A stretch of 64,000 nucleotides of DNA, from contig NZ_BNJJ01000009.1 of assembly GCF_016587435.1 (NCBI RefSeq), positions 186,001 through 250,000 on the forward strand, given 5' to 3'. The position numbers were made by a program, and so were the translations under genes. The stretch comes from Dictyobacter formicarum (lineage in GTDB: Bacteria; Chloroflexota; Ktedonobacteria; Ktedonobacterales; Ktedonobacteraceae). This document shows, piece after piece, positions 51,839 through 60,688 of this stretch; position 1 is the stretch's first letter; each line of letters starts with the position of its first letter. The notes under the pieces are model-generated. The model saw nothing but the letters and a program-made list of their open reading frames with translations. It was not told where the DNA came from and did not search any database.

Positions 51839-53041
51839 GTGCGTAATCTTGAGAGGCTTACAGTGGAAACAGGCCGGGTCATTCAAAGACGCTACCTGCT
51901 ACAGCGTTTGGTACAACAGGGGCAAACCTGTACTGTCTACCAGGGGTTCGACCAGGTATTGCAACGAGTTGTCGCGATAAAATCTGCGGCGGTCGAGCAC
52001 ATTCCAGCTTATCGTGCTGCGATTCGTGCTACCGCGCAATTTGCACATCCTAATATTATTGACATCTACGACCTGATCGTTGAACCTGATGCGTTGTATA
52101 TTGTGCAGGAATATGTGGATGGCGATGATTTTGGCACGTTGCTGCAATCACAACTCTCTCCGTACCATGTGGTTGATCTAGGTGTGCAGGTATGCCAGGC
52201 TTTGATGTATGCGGGCACCCCTGTGCGTAAGGTTTGCCATGGGGATCTCACACCATCTGCGATTATTCGTGATCGTCGTGGGTCGGTGCGGGTGAATAAT
52301 TTTGCTTTGCCGGGCGATATGCTTTATTTTTCGGCATGGAATAACATTGGGGGCGGTGGACCCGTTTTTGCCGATCCTGAGTTGGCGGCGGGGCAGGCCA
52401 GCGATGGGCGCCGGGCTGATGATACACGTGCCGTGGGATTGTTACTCTATCAGTTGTTGGCGGGCCGTAACCCCGATGCACGCACCGTGGAGCCGCCAGC
52501 CGATGGTCGCCTGCGCTTTGTGCGCAACGTTCCTCCTGAAGTCTGTGAGCTTGTTGCGCGTACAATTGTGCGCCAGCATCCTCAATATATTGCTACTCCA
52601 GAAGCTTTGCATGCTGAACTTAAAGTGCTGGCCGAGGCTTTAGAGCCACCTGCTCCACCTGTTTCTTCCGGTCAGTTGGCCCCTGCTTATCAGGTGGCGG
52701 ATGATGCAGCGGTACGGGTGCCGCAGTCACAATTTGCGCCGGCGCGCTCCGGTCGTTTGCTGAGTCAGCCGCTAGGGGGTGCCCGCGAAGCTTCTCACTC
52801 TGATGCCGATTATGCTCCGCATTCCGATGCCGGGCATACGGTGATGGTGGATCAAAATGAGTTGCCGACTGCATTCGATACGTCGATGAGCTCCAAACTG
52901 GCTGTGGCTCGCCAGGCTGCCTATGAAACGAATGCCCCGCCGAAACATGTCAATATGCCTCTGCTCATTTTATTTGGTTTGCTGCTATTTGCTCTCTTCT
53001 TTGGCGTTGGCTATTATCTCTCAACGGTCCTCATTCATTAA
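51839..53041 (+). CDS. Membrane-anchored serine/threonine pseudokinase
   Basis: A 400-residue protein starting at GTG 51839 (AAGGAAG upstream). A Hanks-type kinase domain occupies residues 10-265: VVAIK lysine (Lys48), DGDDFGTLLQ, catalytic loop CHGDLTPSAII (Asp136 kept, the metal Asn replaced by Ala141), and the DFG position reads NFA (VNNFALPG, Asn154). Loss of both metal ligands predicts little or no phosphotransfer, so a pseudokinase is inferred. Then come a disordered Ser/Pro-rich linker and one transmembrane helix near the C-terminus (MPLLILFGLLLFALFFGVGYYL), placing the domain in the cytoplasm. Probably a scaffold or regulator working with the adjacent ROK protein or another kinase. 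Confidence 0.85.
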   Translation: MRNLERLTVETGRVIQRRYLLQRLVQQGQTCTVYQGFDQVLQRVVAIKSAAVEHIPAYRAAIRATAQFAHPNIIDIYDLIVEPDALYIVQEYVDGDDFGTLLQSQLSPYHVVDLGVQVCQALMYAGTPVRKVCHGDLTPSAIIRDRRGSVRVNNFALPGDMLYFSAWNNIGGGGPVFADPELAAGQASDGRRADDTRAVGLLLYQLLAGRNPDARTVEPPADGRLRFVRNVPPEVCELVARTIVRQHPQYIATPEALHAELKVLAEALEPPAPPVSSGQLAPAYQVADDAAVRVPQSQFAPARSGRLLSQPLGGAREASHSDADYAPHSDAGHTVMVDQNELPTAFDTSMSSKLAVARQAAYETNAPPKHVNMPLLILFGLLLFALFFGVGYYLSTVLIH

Positions 53042-53066
53042 GTTTTTGTTTGTACCAGGGAGAGCA

Positions 53067-53112
53067 AACTGGAATTCAACTCACTGAACCTGCTCTTCCT
53101 GGTTTGTTATTG
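53067..53112. terminator. Bidirectional terminator
   Basis: CCAGGGAGAGCA ... TGCTCTTCCTGG with flanking GTTTG/CAAA tracts, between the convergent pseudokinase and asparaginase genes. Confidence 0.6.
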
Positions 53113-53182
53113 CTTGATGTCTGGCGTCGCGGAATAGCGCGATGCATGCTCTCCTTTAGGACTATCAATAGTTACTATGCAT

Positions 53183-54094
53183 TTACAGAATGTCGGCTAC
53201 AGGTTCCGCCATATGCTCGTTAATATAGGCATGGGCAATATGCTTACTATTTCTGGCCTTGCTGACATTTCCATGACGATCGACGATAATCAGGCCACCA
53301 TCTCCTTCAGCGTGCCGGCTTAGAAAATCGATCGCGGCCTCGCCAGCCTGCCGGGCATCATAGCCCTGCGCCACATAGGCAGCGGCCCGCTGAGCGATCA
53401 TCAGGCGCGTAAAATCTTCCCCATAGCCGGTACACGAAATGGCAGCATACTCGTCAGCATAGAAACCACAGCCTACGAGGGGCGAGTCCCCGACGCGGCC
53501 AGGATATTTGTTCGCCATGCCCCCGGTCGATGTCGCAGCCGCCAGTTTCCCTGTACTATCGATGGCTACGGCCCCGACTGTCCCGTGCTTCTGGACTTTT
53601 TTCTGTTTAGTATCGGTTTTCGCTTCATAAGTCAAAGAGCTATGCGTATGATGTTTCCAGGCCTCATACTGGCGCTCCGTGAGCAAATCTTCATTGCGGC
53701 ATAGGCTGATTCCTTGCTCTCGAGCAAAAAACTGGGCTCCAGCACCGATCAGAAAGGTGTGTTCGCTTTCCATTACGCGGCGTGCTAGCGTAATAGGATT
53801 TTGAATCAGCTCCACGCCTGCGATGGACCCTACATTTAGAGTGTGCCCATCCATGATGCCGGCGTCCATCTCGATCTTGCCCTCTTTATTCAAGCACGAG
53901 CCCCGACCCGCATTAAAATTTGGATTATCTTCCAATGCTCTGACGGCGGCCTCGACCGCGTCCAGCGCACTGCCACCATCTTGCAGCACACGCCAGCCGA
54001 TCAGCGCTGCTTCTTTACAACCTGCTTTTGCGCCCTCGAACCGATCCGCCTTGATATCTCCGGCGCCTCCATGAACAATAAGTGCAATTGACAT
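53183..54094 (-). CDS. Isoaspartyl peptidase/L-asparaginase (Ntn hydrolase, T2)
   Basis: A 303-residue plant-type asparaginase. N-terminal IALIVHGGAG, ALDAVEAAVRALEDNPNFNAGRGSCLN, MDAGIMDG, and the autocleavage site HGTVGAVAIDSTGKLAAATSTGG, whose Thr becomes the N-terminal nucleophile of the small subunit; then MANKYPGRVGDSPLVGCGFYAD and SCTGYGEDFTR bind substrate. It cleaves isoaspartyl dipeptides and asparagine. ATG 54094 is chosen (MSIALIVHGG), with GATGAGGGG upstream. Minus strand, between convergent and divergent genes, belonging to a region rich in peptide-degrading enzymes. Confidence 0.95.
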   Translation of the reverse strand: MSIALIVHGGAGDIKADRFEGAKAGCKEAALIGWRVLQDGGSALDAVEAAVRALEDNPNFNAGRGSCLNKEGKIEMDAGIMDGHTLNVGSIAGVELIQNPITLARRVMESEHTFLIGAGAQFFAREQGISLCRNEDLLTERQYEAWKHHTHSSLTYEAKTDTKQKKVQKHGTVGAVAIDSTGKLAAATSTGGMANKYPGRVGDSPLVGCGFYADEYAAISCTGYGEDFTRLMIAQRAAAYVAQGYDARQAGEAAIDFLSRHAEGDGGLIIVDRHGNVSKARNSKHIAHAYINEHMAEPVADIL

Positions 54095-54228
54095 AAATAA
54101 CAACCCCTCATCAAATTTAACATATTTGTATGTTTAAGCCCGACATATTTACATGCTGAGACAATTGTATCATCTTCAGAAAAGCAGGGATATGCGAGGA
54201 GATGGTATCGCTAAACATGATAATAAAT

Positions 54229-54255
54229 AGGTTCGGGGCTTGTCCCCGATTTTTC
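54229..54255 (-). repeat. GCAAG-loop hairpin repeat, copy E
   Basis: Reverse complement AATCGGGG, ACAAG, CCCCGAACCTAT: again a paired stem change. Confidence 0.75.
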
Positions 54256-54457
54256 GCTCACGCGTGAACATGTTCAAGAGACGATGTTATGTTTCCGTTC
54301 ATCAGCCAGTCAATGGATGTTGACAAGCTTTACTTGTGGCTGCTACCCTACGATTGATATACTTTAAATCTTGAGTGCTGCGACAAAATGTATATGATCC
54401 TCAAACCTGGTAGCGCTGACCGCATTATTGCATTACATGATAAAGGGGGAGTACGGC

Positions 54458-55624
54458 ATGCCGAAGAACTTTTTTGTGGAGCGGGCTGAATCGATTATGG
54501 AGCCGTTTCTGGCCGATTTACAGGCGATGGTCGATATTGATTCGGGAACGTATGTAAAAGCGGGTGTAGATCGGCTGGGACTCTGGTTACAGCAGCGTTT
54601 CCAACGGCTTGGTTTCCAGACCTACTTCGATGAGCAGCAGCAGTATGGGAATCACCTGGTGGCGGTCCATACTGGCAACAATCCACAGGGTCCTCGGTTA
54701 CTGTTAATTGGGCATATGGATACTGTGTTCCCCGATGGTGAGGCGCGGCGACGTCCATTTTCGCGCACCCAATTGAATGGTGTGGCGATCGCCAAGGGAC
54801 CGGGCGTGCTGGATATGAAGTCGGGCGTGCTGATCGGTATTTATGCTGTACAGCTATTGATTGAGGCGCAGCTGGCCAATTATCAGTCTGTCACCTTTGT
54901 CTGCAATAGCGATGAGGAGGTGGGTTCGCACTCTAGCCGTGCTTTGATTGGGAAACTGGCCCGCGAGTCTGATGCGGTACTGGTATTGGAGCCGGGGCGG
55001 GTAGTCAATCGTGTGGTTTCCTCGCGTCGAGGTATCGCCAACTATCGCGTGGAAGCGCATGGTATTTCCTCCCATGCTGGTGTGGAACCGGATAAAGGTC
55101 GCAACGCTATTCTGGAGCTTTCGCACCAGGTAATAGCTCTGCAGGCTATTAATGGCACGATTCCTGGTGTCAGTTTGAATGTCGGCGTTGTCCGGGGTGG
55201 CGAGCGCACCAATATTGTGCCTGATTATGCCTGCTGCGATATCGATGTACGTGTCAGTGACCGGGCTGGCTTGAAAGCCATTGAAGAGGCTATGCGTAAT
55301 GTGATCTCCCGCCCTGTCCTGGATGGCACTCGCGTTGTGTTGTCGGGCGGCGTTAGCAATATGCCTTTTGAGCGTACCGAAGCTAGTCTGAAACTGGTGC
55401 AGTTGGTGCAAGCCGCGAGTGCGGACATGGGGCTGGAGATCGAGGATGTTCCCAGCGGCGGGGCTTCGGATGCCAATACGACGGCTGGCCTGGGTGTGCC
55501 AACCATCGATGGTCTGGGGGCGACCGGTGGCCTGGCCCATAATCCCGACGAATATATTGAGCTGGACCAGTTGCCTGTACGCATTGCTCTGGTCAGCGGT
55601 CTGTTACAACGTTTGTGCCAGTAG
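54458..55624 (+). CDS. M20-family metallopeptidase (carboxypeptidase G2-like)
   Basis: A 388-residue dizinc peptidase. Ligands visible: His in LLIGHMDTVFP, bridging Asp in GPGVLDMKSGV, the catalytic Glu pair in SDEEVGSHSS, Glu in LVLEPGR, and a late His in GGLAHNPDEYI. The lid domain begins at RGIANYRVEAHGISSHAGVEPDKGRNAI. Closest in layout to glutamate carboxypeptidase/CPG2. The ATG at 54458 has AAGGGGGAG upstream; in-frame ATGs ten codons earlier are less likely. Followed after 32 bases by an aminotransferase on the same strand: an operon that would hydrolyse a peptide-like substrate and transaminate the released amino acid. Confidence 0.93.
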   Translation: MPKNFFVERAESIMEPFLADLQAMVDIDSGTYVKAGVDRLGLWLQQRFQRLGFQTYFDEQQQYGNHLVAVHTGNNPQGPRLLLIGHMDTVFPDGEARRRPFSRTQLNGVAIAKGPGVLDMKSGVLIGIYAVQLLIEAQLANYQSVTFVCNSDEEVGSHSSRALIGKLARESDAVLVLEPGRVVNRVVSSRRGIANYRVEAHGISSHAGVEPDKGRNAILELSHQVIALQAINGTIPGVSLNVGVVRGGERTNIVPDYACCDIDVRVSDRAGLKAIEEAMRNVISRPVLDGTRVVLSGGVSNMPFERTEASLKLVQLVQAASADMGLEIEDVPSGGASDANTTAGLGVPTIDGLGATGGLAHNPDEYIELDQLPVRIALVSGLLQRLCQ

Positions 55625-55656
55625 TCTCAACGTGGATAGTGAGTGAGTGAGCGCAT

Positions 55657-56859
55657 ATGAAATTTGGTAAACCTGAACTTCATGAACTTCCTGTTCCTGA
55701 TATTGTTTCGCTTGGTGCCTATGCTGATCAGTTGCAGCGCGAAGCCGAGGCTCGTGGCGAGGTATTGCCTCCGCCTATTCGGCTACAGATTGGCGAGCCG
55801 AACTTTCGTACACCTGAGCATATTCGCCAGGCCGCGATTGAAAGTATTGCCAGCGAGGTACAGACCTATGGGCCAGCCAGCGGCTGGCCCTGGCTGCGTG
55901 AATTGCTGGCCGAGAAAATCGCGCGTGTGAATGGCTATACGGTGCAGCCCGCCAATATAGCGATTTCTATGGGTGGCACCGGCGGCATTTTATCCTCCCT
56001 GCTGGCGACCATAAATCCCGGGGATGAGGTGCTGATCCCCAATCCTTGTTGGCCAATCTATTTGCCCCAATTACAGATTGCCGGCGCTATCCCGGTGACC
56101 TATCCACTGGATCCGGCCAACGAGTGGTTGCCAGTTATTGAGCAGTTGGAGCAGCAGGTGACGCCACGCACGCGCATGCTGATGATTAATTCACCCGGCA
56201 ATCCGACCGGAGCCGTTTTTCCGCGCCAGGTGATGGCGGAATTGCTCGCCTTTGCACGCCGCCACGATCTATATTTGCTCTCGGATGAATGCTACGATCA
56301 GATTATTTTCGAGGGCGAACATGTGAGCCCGGCCAGCCTGCTTTCTCGTAAGGAGTTTGAGGATGGACGCTTCATTGGCATCTACACGTTCTCGAAGACC
56401 TATGCCATGACCGGCTGGCGCATCGGCTATGTGGTGGCCGGCACCCGGCTAACCAAAACGATTGTGGATGTGCTCAATGCGAATCTAACCAATATCAGCA
56501 CTCCCATTCAGCGGGCCGCCGCCGCCGCGCTCACCGGTCCTCAAGATTGCGTAGTAGAGATGCGCGAGAGCTATCGCCGTCGCCGCGATCTGGTGGTCAG
56601 GCAACTGAAAGAGTTTGGTCGCTATAGCTATACGCCGCATGGAGCATTCTATACTTTGATCAATGTCAGTGGACGCCATGGTGAGTCCCGGGGTGGTCGC
56701 CAGTTTGCGCTCGACTTGATCAGTGCCAGTAATGTAACCGTCACACCCGGCCAGGGCTTTGGCACTATCTCCGATGAATATGTGCGTATCTCGCTGGCCG
56801 CCTCCGAAGAAGAGTTGGCCCTTGGCGTCAAGGCTATCTGCCAGCTCGCCGATCGCTGA
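55657..56859 (+). CDS. PLP-dependent class I/II aminotransferase
   Basis: A 400-residue aspartate-aminotransferase-fold enzyme: IRLQIGEPNFRTPEHIRQAA, the cofactor-phosphate GGTGGILSSLLATINPGDEVL, NPCWPIYLPQLQIAGA, MINSPGNPTGAVF, SDECYDQIIFEG, and the Schiff-base lysine in YTFSKTYAMTGWRIGYVVAG, ending with EYVRISLAASEEELA carrying the substrate arginine. Typical of the AAT superfamily subgroup I. It follows the M20 gene with 32 bases between, so it probably acts on an amino acid produced by that enzyme. GAGTGAG lies before the ATG. Confidence 0.93.
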   Translation: MKFGKPELHELPVPDIVSLGAYADQLQREAEARGEVLPPPIRLQIGEPNFRTPEHIRQAAIESIASEVQTYGPASGWPWLRELLAEKIARVNGYTVQPANIAISMGGTGGILSSLLATINPGDEVLIPNPCWPIYLPQLQIAGAIPVTYPLDPANEWLPVIEQLEQQVTPRTRMLMINSPGNPTGAVFPRQVMAELLAFARRHDLYLLSDECYDQIIFEGEHVSPASLLSRKEFEDGRFIGIYTFSKTYAMTGWRIGYVVAGTRLTKTIVDVLNANLTNISTPIQRAAAAALTGPQDCVVEMRESYRRRRDLVVRQLKEFGRYSYTPHGAFYTLINVSGRHGESRGGRQFALDLISASNVTVTPGQGFGTISDEYVRISLAASEEELALGVKAICQLADR

Positions 56860-56960
56860 GCCTGGACCCAGCCATAGTTTCGGTAGCATAAAGGGTATCT
56901 ATGCATCCAGTACGTCCCTTTGATGAGTATAAGTAATTGAAGGTTACTTGTGGAGACGAA

Positions 56961-56985
56961 GCGTCCGCAGGGACGCACCTACATG
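56961..56985 (+). repeat. Hairpin repeat of the ACCTACA type, copy 2
   Basis: GCGTCC, GCA, GGGACGC, then ACCTACA; same layout as the copy at 26596, located just before a gene start. Confidence 0.6.
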
Positions 56986-57005
56986 GAGATGAAAGGATGC
57001 TCTTT

Positions 57006-57662
57006 ATGCTACAATCAGAAGCTATCCTGGATCAGGCGCTACAGGGGCCGCTGCCCGAAAACTGGCGCTTGTTCGATGGCCAGGGTAAACCGCTTGGTCT
57101 GGCCATTTTTTCGGCCCTGCTAGCCTTTATTTTTGTGGGCCTGCTGCAACTCGCCTTGCTGTTCTTTCTGGGGCCTTTCAGCGTTTTAAACTGGCTGGTT
57201 GCTACTCCTGCCCATATTCCAGCGGGTATTCAACCGGCGCTGCATGCTACGAACTGGCAGAATTTTGTGCCCTCGCTTCTCCATTTGAGCGCTTTTTTCT
57301 GGCTACTACCCATTTTAGTGGCCTTATTGATTGGTATCATCTCGTTCCTTAGAGGTAATCGAGTGCGCAAATCTGTACTGATCCTGACGCCTGGAGGTGT
57401 GGTGCAATGCATGAATTACGCCTCTAGCAGCAGACGGCAATTTAAGGTATTAGATTTTGCCGAGGTGCAGAAGCTGGCCCTGCATATGCGCTCAAACGAC
57501 GACTCCAGCCACGCCCACGTCTGGTTAGATGTGCAGCACCACAATGGCAGTAGCGATCGCTGGCCGATCGATTCGCGCTATGGTCCCGTCGAGCAGATCG
57601 TGCAAACCATCATCGAGAATCACGCCCTGTATGCCGCCCGCGGCCCACAACCCGTCCTGTAA
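57006..57662 (+). CDS. Membrane protein with PH-like cytosolic tail
   Basis: A 218-residue protein with two transmembrane segments (LAIFSALLAFIFVGLLQLALLFFLG and FFWLLPILVALLIGIISFL) and a beta-rich C-terminal part (VLILTPGGVVQCMNYASSSRRQFKVLDFAEVQKLALHM...HVWLDVQHHNGSSDRWPIDSRYGPVEQIVQTI). The arrangement is like that of the protein at 18851 but with one PH-like unit, so they may be related. AAAGG eight bases before ATG 57006 supports this start; ATG 56997 is an alternative. No function known. Confidence 0.65.
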   Translation: MLQSEAILDQALQGPLPENWRLFDGQGKPLGLAIFSALLAFIFVGLLQLALLFFLGPFSVLNWLVATPAHIPAGIQPALHATNWQNFVPSLLHLSAFFWLLPILVALLIGIISFLRGNRVRKSVLILTPGGVVQCMNYASSSRRQFKVLDFAEVQKLALHMRSNDDSSHAHVWLDVQHHNGSSDRWPIDSRYGPVEQIVQTIIENHALYAARGPQPVL

Positions 57663-57701
57663 CGCGCGGAATCAACAAGGGATTTACATGGGCGGTGGAG
57701 A

Positions 57702-57727
57702 AAATCGGACGCAAGGTCCGAATATAT
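57702..57727 (+). repeat. GCAAG-loop hairpin repeat, copy F
   Basis: AATCGGAC, GCAAG, GTCCGAATAT; preceded by GGGCGGTGGAG as in copy G. Confidence 0.78.
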
Positions 57728-57763
57728 GGGGCGCATGGGAGGCGTTACGTGGGCGGTGGAGAT

Positions 57764-57789
57764 AATCGGACGCAAGGTCCGAACCTATT
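57764..57789 (+). repeat. GCAAG-loop hairpin repeat, copy G
   Basis: AATCGGAC, GCAAG, GTCCGAACCTAT; tandem with copy F at 61 bp, overlapping the end of the convergent methyltransferase gene. Confidence 0.8.
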
Positions 57790-58645
57790 TGTAGGCGACG
57801 ACGCCGAAGGCTTCGGGATGGCGTACAACGCGTTTGAAGCCGGCTTCCTGTAGACGCTTTAAGGCGCCACGGGTGACGGTGCCTGCTGATTTGCTATTGA
57901 GGTCCCCGATATAGTGAAAGAGGCGCCCTCCCCGCTTGAGGATACGGTAGAGTTGTTGATAGAAGACTCCTGAGTAGAGATCTCCGGCCAGACTGAAGAC
58001 GGGGGGATCATGGATGATGCGGTCGAAGCTGTTCTCTTCAAATGTGGGCACGAGGTCATAGGAGCTGCCCATTAGCTGGGTAATTCTGGGATTGGCAAAC
58101 AGGTCGCGCGACCAGGGATTCTGGCGCGCGATGAACTGGGCCCCTGGATCTATCTCGATGGTAACGACCTCGTCGGCGCTCCTGGCCGCTTCAATTGCTG
58201 TATAGCCCAGGCCCGTTGCGGTATCCAGCACACGACCTGTCAGGGGAACAATGGCGGCCACCTTTTTGAGGGTATCCTCCATCGGGTCAATATCGACAAT
58301 GCGATGCATGGTGAAGCCAGCTATCAACATGGTGGGCGTACGTCTGGTGGGCATGAGGCTACACATGCGGTTGGTATCCTCTGAGAAGAACCGGATTGGA
58401 TGTATCTTGCCCTCCGCGTCCAGCACAAAGCAATTGACATCGGCTCGCTTAATCTTTTGCACCTGCTGCCAGTTGAGCTGTTCGCCCTCTGGAAACGTAA
58501 CACCACTCTCTGAAAGTTGAACTGTGATAGTGCTGATGGCCAGGTCGGGCGAAAGCTCTAGCGAGCTTTCACCTTGCTTATGTGCTTGTTGTAGCTGCTC
58601 CGCCTGTACATAGGAGAGCACAATAGGATCAAAGGGATAAGGCAT
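57785..58645 (-). CDS. SAM-dependent methyltransferase with DPP motif
   Basis: A 286-residue protein. The N-terminal half has a beta-rich unknown domain ([40 protein letters not shown]...), then a class I methyltransferase with motif [17 protein letters not shown], acidic [15 protein letters not shown], and motif [14 protein letters not shown], the (D/N)PP(F/Y)-type motif of amino-group methylases; the end is [16 protein letters not shown]. The DPP type suggests an N-methyltransferase acting on RNA, protein or an amine. Similar proteins are known in archaea. GGAGTGAG precedes ATG 58645. A long palindrome (copy P3) separates it from the M16 gene behind it. Confidence 0.82.
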   Translation of the reverse strand: MPYPFDPIVLSYVQAEQLQQAHKQGESSLELSPDLAISTITVQLSESGVTFPEGEQLNWQQVQKIKRADVNCFVLDAEGKIHPIRFFSEDTNRMCSLMPTRRTPTMLIAGFTMHRIVDIDPMEDTLKKVAAIVPLTGRVLDTATGLGYTAIEAARSADEVVTIEIDPGAQFIARQNPWSRDLFANPRITQLMGSSYDLVPTFEENSFDRIIHDPPVFSLAGDLYSGVFYQQLYRILKRGGRLFHYIGDLNSKSAGTVTRGALKRLQEAGFKRVVRHPEAFGVVAYK

Positions 58646-58764
58646 GAAACTCACTCCACTTACAACTGCGGTCGGATATCTCCAATACATGTGTCGGAAC
58701 CACTGTAACATAGCCTCGATAGCGGGTCAATGCTTGCAATATAATAAAGTTTTGTGTCTTCAAC

Positions 58765-58886
58765 CTCTGACGCTACGCGCCTCCAGCGCTCAAAAGGTCT
58801 TTTTATTGGTTGGTGCAGCCATTCGCGCAATGCGCGAATGGCTGCACCAACCAATAAAAAGGGCTCGGGCGCGCCAGCGCCCGAGC
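58765..58886. repeat. Long-palindrome composite repeat, copy P3
   Basis: Perfect palindrome, arms 58799-58829 and 58831-58861 (31 bp), centre A58830; arm starts CTTTTTATTGGTTGGTGCAG. The left flank GACGCTACGCGCCTCCAGCG plus CTCAAAA is shared with P1 and (inverted) P4. The right flank hairpin GCTCGGGCGC, GCCA, GCGCCCGAGC is at 58863-58886. Confidence 0.87.
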
Positions 58887-58917
58887 TATTTTGCATGTCT
58901 GGATTAGAATTATTCGC

Positions 58918-60189
58918 TTATGCGAATAATTCTGCTTCGCTTAGGGGACCAAGGGTGGTGATAATTTGTTTCTCGCGCATCGGGAAGTGCTTGAGGGCGC
59001 GCATCACATCTTCGGGCGTGATCTTCTCAATGCGCTCGATTTCTTCTTCTACGCTGACCAGGCGCCCTTCGGTAACCCAGTCGCCGGCCAGTGAGCGCAT
59101 GCGGGAGAAAGTGGATTCGCTACTCAGTACGATGCCGCTGATCCATTTATCTTTGGCCCGGCGCAATTCATCTTCAAAGACGCCGTCGTTGAGCAGACTA
59201 TCTAGCTCCTGGTTAAGCATTTTGATAACACGTGGCGCGTCTTGCGGGGTGGAGTTTGCCTCCATTAGCATAATGCCTGTGCCTTCCATGGCCCAGATGC
59301 CCGCGCTGGCGGATTCGGCCAGGCCGCGTTGATAGATGTTCCAGTAGAGGCGTGAACCGTCACTATCGCCCAGGATGCTGCCGCCGAGGACCGCTGCATA
59401 ATAGTCGGGATGTTTGATATCTATGGCTGGCATGGCGATGATCATGATTTGCTGCTTCAGGTTTTTATCAACCATAACGTGGCGTTTGGAGGTGGCGGGT
59501 TCATAATGAGATGCATCACGGCCGCTATCGCCGGTGCGCCAGTTGCTGCAATGTTGTTCGGCCAGTTCAACGATATGGTCCCAGTCAAAATTGCCGGCCA
59601 CTGCCAGAATCAGGTTATTAGCGGCATAGCGGCGCGTCCAATAGTCGCGCATCTGTTCAACGCGTATATTACGAATGCTTTCGCGCGTACCCAGCACATC
59701 GTGTCCCAGAGGATGATCGGCGAAATAGTCTTGCATCATACGACGGTAGGTGAGGTTATAGGGCTGATCCTCTGAGCGTGCGATCTCATTGATGATGACC
59801 TCTTTCTCCATCGTGAAGTCGGTCTCGTCGAGACGCGGGTACATCATATCGCTTAATAGTTCAAAGGCACGGTCTAGATATTCACCAAGCACACGAGCAT
59901 AGTAGACAGTTGACTCATGGGAAGTGAAGGCATTGAGTTCGGCCCCAATTTTATTAAAGGCCAGCGTAATCTCCTGCCAATCAAGGCTCTTTGTACCCTT
60001 GAAGACCATATGTTCTAAGAAGTGAGAAACGCCTGCAATATCTGGATCGTATTCATCGCGTGAGCCTGTACATACATAGTAGGATACCGCCACCGATTCA
60101 AAGTCTGGCATCGGCTGACCAACGATCTGTAGGCCGTTACTGAGCGTGTGGGTGTGAAACACAGTTCCATTGGCTATGGTTTCTGACAT
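58918..60189 (-). CDS. M16-family zinc metalloprotease
   Basis: A 423-residue inverzincin peptidase. The zinc motif HFLEH is at residues 56-60 (GVSHFLEHMVFKGT) with the distal Glu in EVIINEIARSEDQPYNL, and the second, inactive-type M16 domain has the RYAANNLILAVAGNFDWDHI region and the substrate-binding RLYWNIYQRGLAESASAG. The pattern is the processing-peptidase/PqqL-like bacterial type of about 420 residues. GGAGGAG precedes the ATG. The gene stands alone upstream of a divergent kinase gene, in the peptide-degradation neighbourhood. Confidence 0.93.
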   Translation of the reverse strand: MSETIANGTVFHTHTLSNGLQIVGQPMPDFESVAVSYYVCTGSRDEYDPDIAGVSHFLEHMVFKGTKSLDWQEITLAFNKIGAELNAFTSHESTVYYARVLGEYLDRAFELLSDMMYPRLDETDFTMEKEVIINEIARSEDQPYNLTYRRMMQDYFADHPLGHDVLGTRESIRNIRVEQMRDYWTRRYAANNLILAVAGNFDWDHIVELAEQHCSNWRTGDSGRDASHYEPATSKRHVMVDKNLKQQIMIIAMPAIDIKHPDYYAAVLGGSILGDSDGSRLYWNIYQRGLAESASAGIWAMEGTGIMLMEANSTPQDAPRVIKMLNQELDSLLNDGVFEDELRRAKDKWISGIVLSSESTFSRMRSLAGDWVTEGRLVSVEEEIERIEKITPEDVMRALKHFPMREKQIITTLGPLSEAELFA

Positions 60190-60688
60190 AACTTGCTCCT
60201 CCAGTGTGCAAGGTGGTGTCTGTCGGCCTACCGCATGATAGCAGGCACGTTATTTGTCTTTACAGGCGTAGATTTTGCTTTCCTTGTAAGTAGCGTCATA
60301 GTAAATAGCATCATAGCCCCACCATGGATAGCTTGTCAAATGACCCGATTCACCCAACTATATCAAACTGTAGCATCACGTTGTTTAATATGTCAACAAG
60401 TGATATAGTACTAACGTGATCAATATTGCCTTCGGGACAATCGCTAATCTATGCGTTTCGCCAGGGATAATAGCTAATAACTGCTAAATTTATGCTAATG
60501 ACATGCATTGATACGCGCTGATATTATGCATCAACTTTGTATTTATACAGCCGTTCTGCCTGTCATGTTGAATATGGCTAATGTGTGTGATATGCTACGC
60601 TTTAGAAATTTAGTGTAGCATGTGCTCATGCCAGCTAGACGACTTTTCAGCGCACTTTTGAGCGCTTTGGTTAGAAGAGGAGTTGTGG
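60190..60688. other. Divergent intergenic region, M16 / histidine kinase
   Basis: About 500 bases, AT-rich, no supported gene. A plausible promoter for the kinase (TTGAAT, 17-base spacer, TATGCT) is at 60568-60596; nothing else recognised. Confidence 0.6.
60568..60596 (+). promoter_or_regulatory. Putative promoter of the histidine kinase
   Basis: TTGAAT, 17-base spacer, TATGCT, about 90 bases upstream of the kinase start. Confidence 0.45.
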
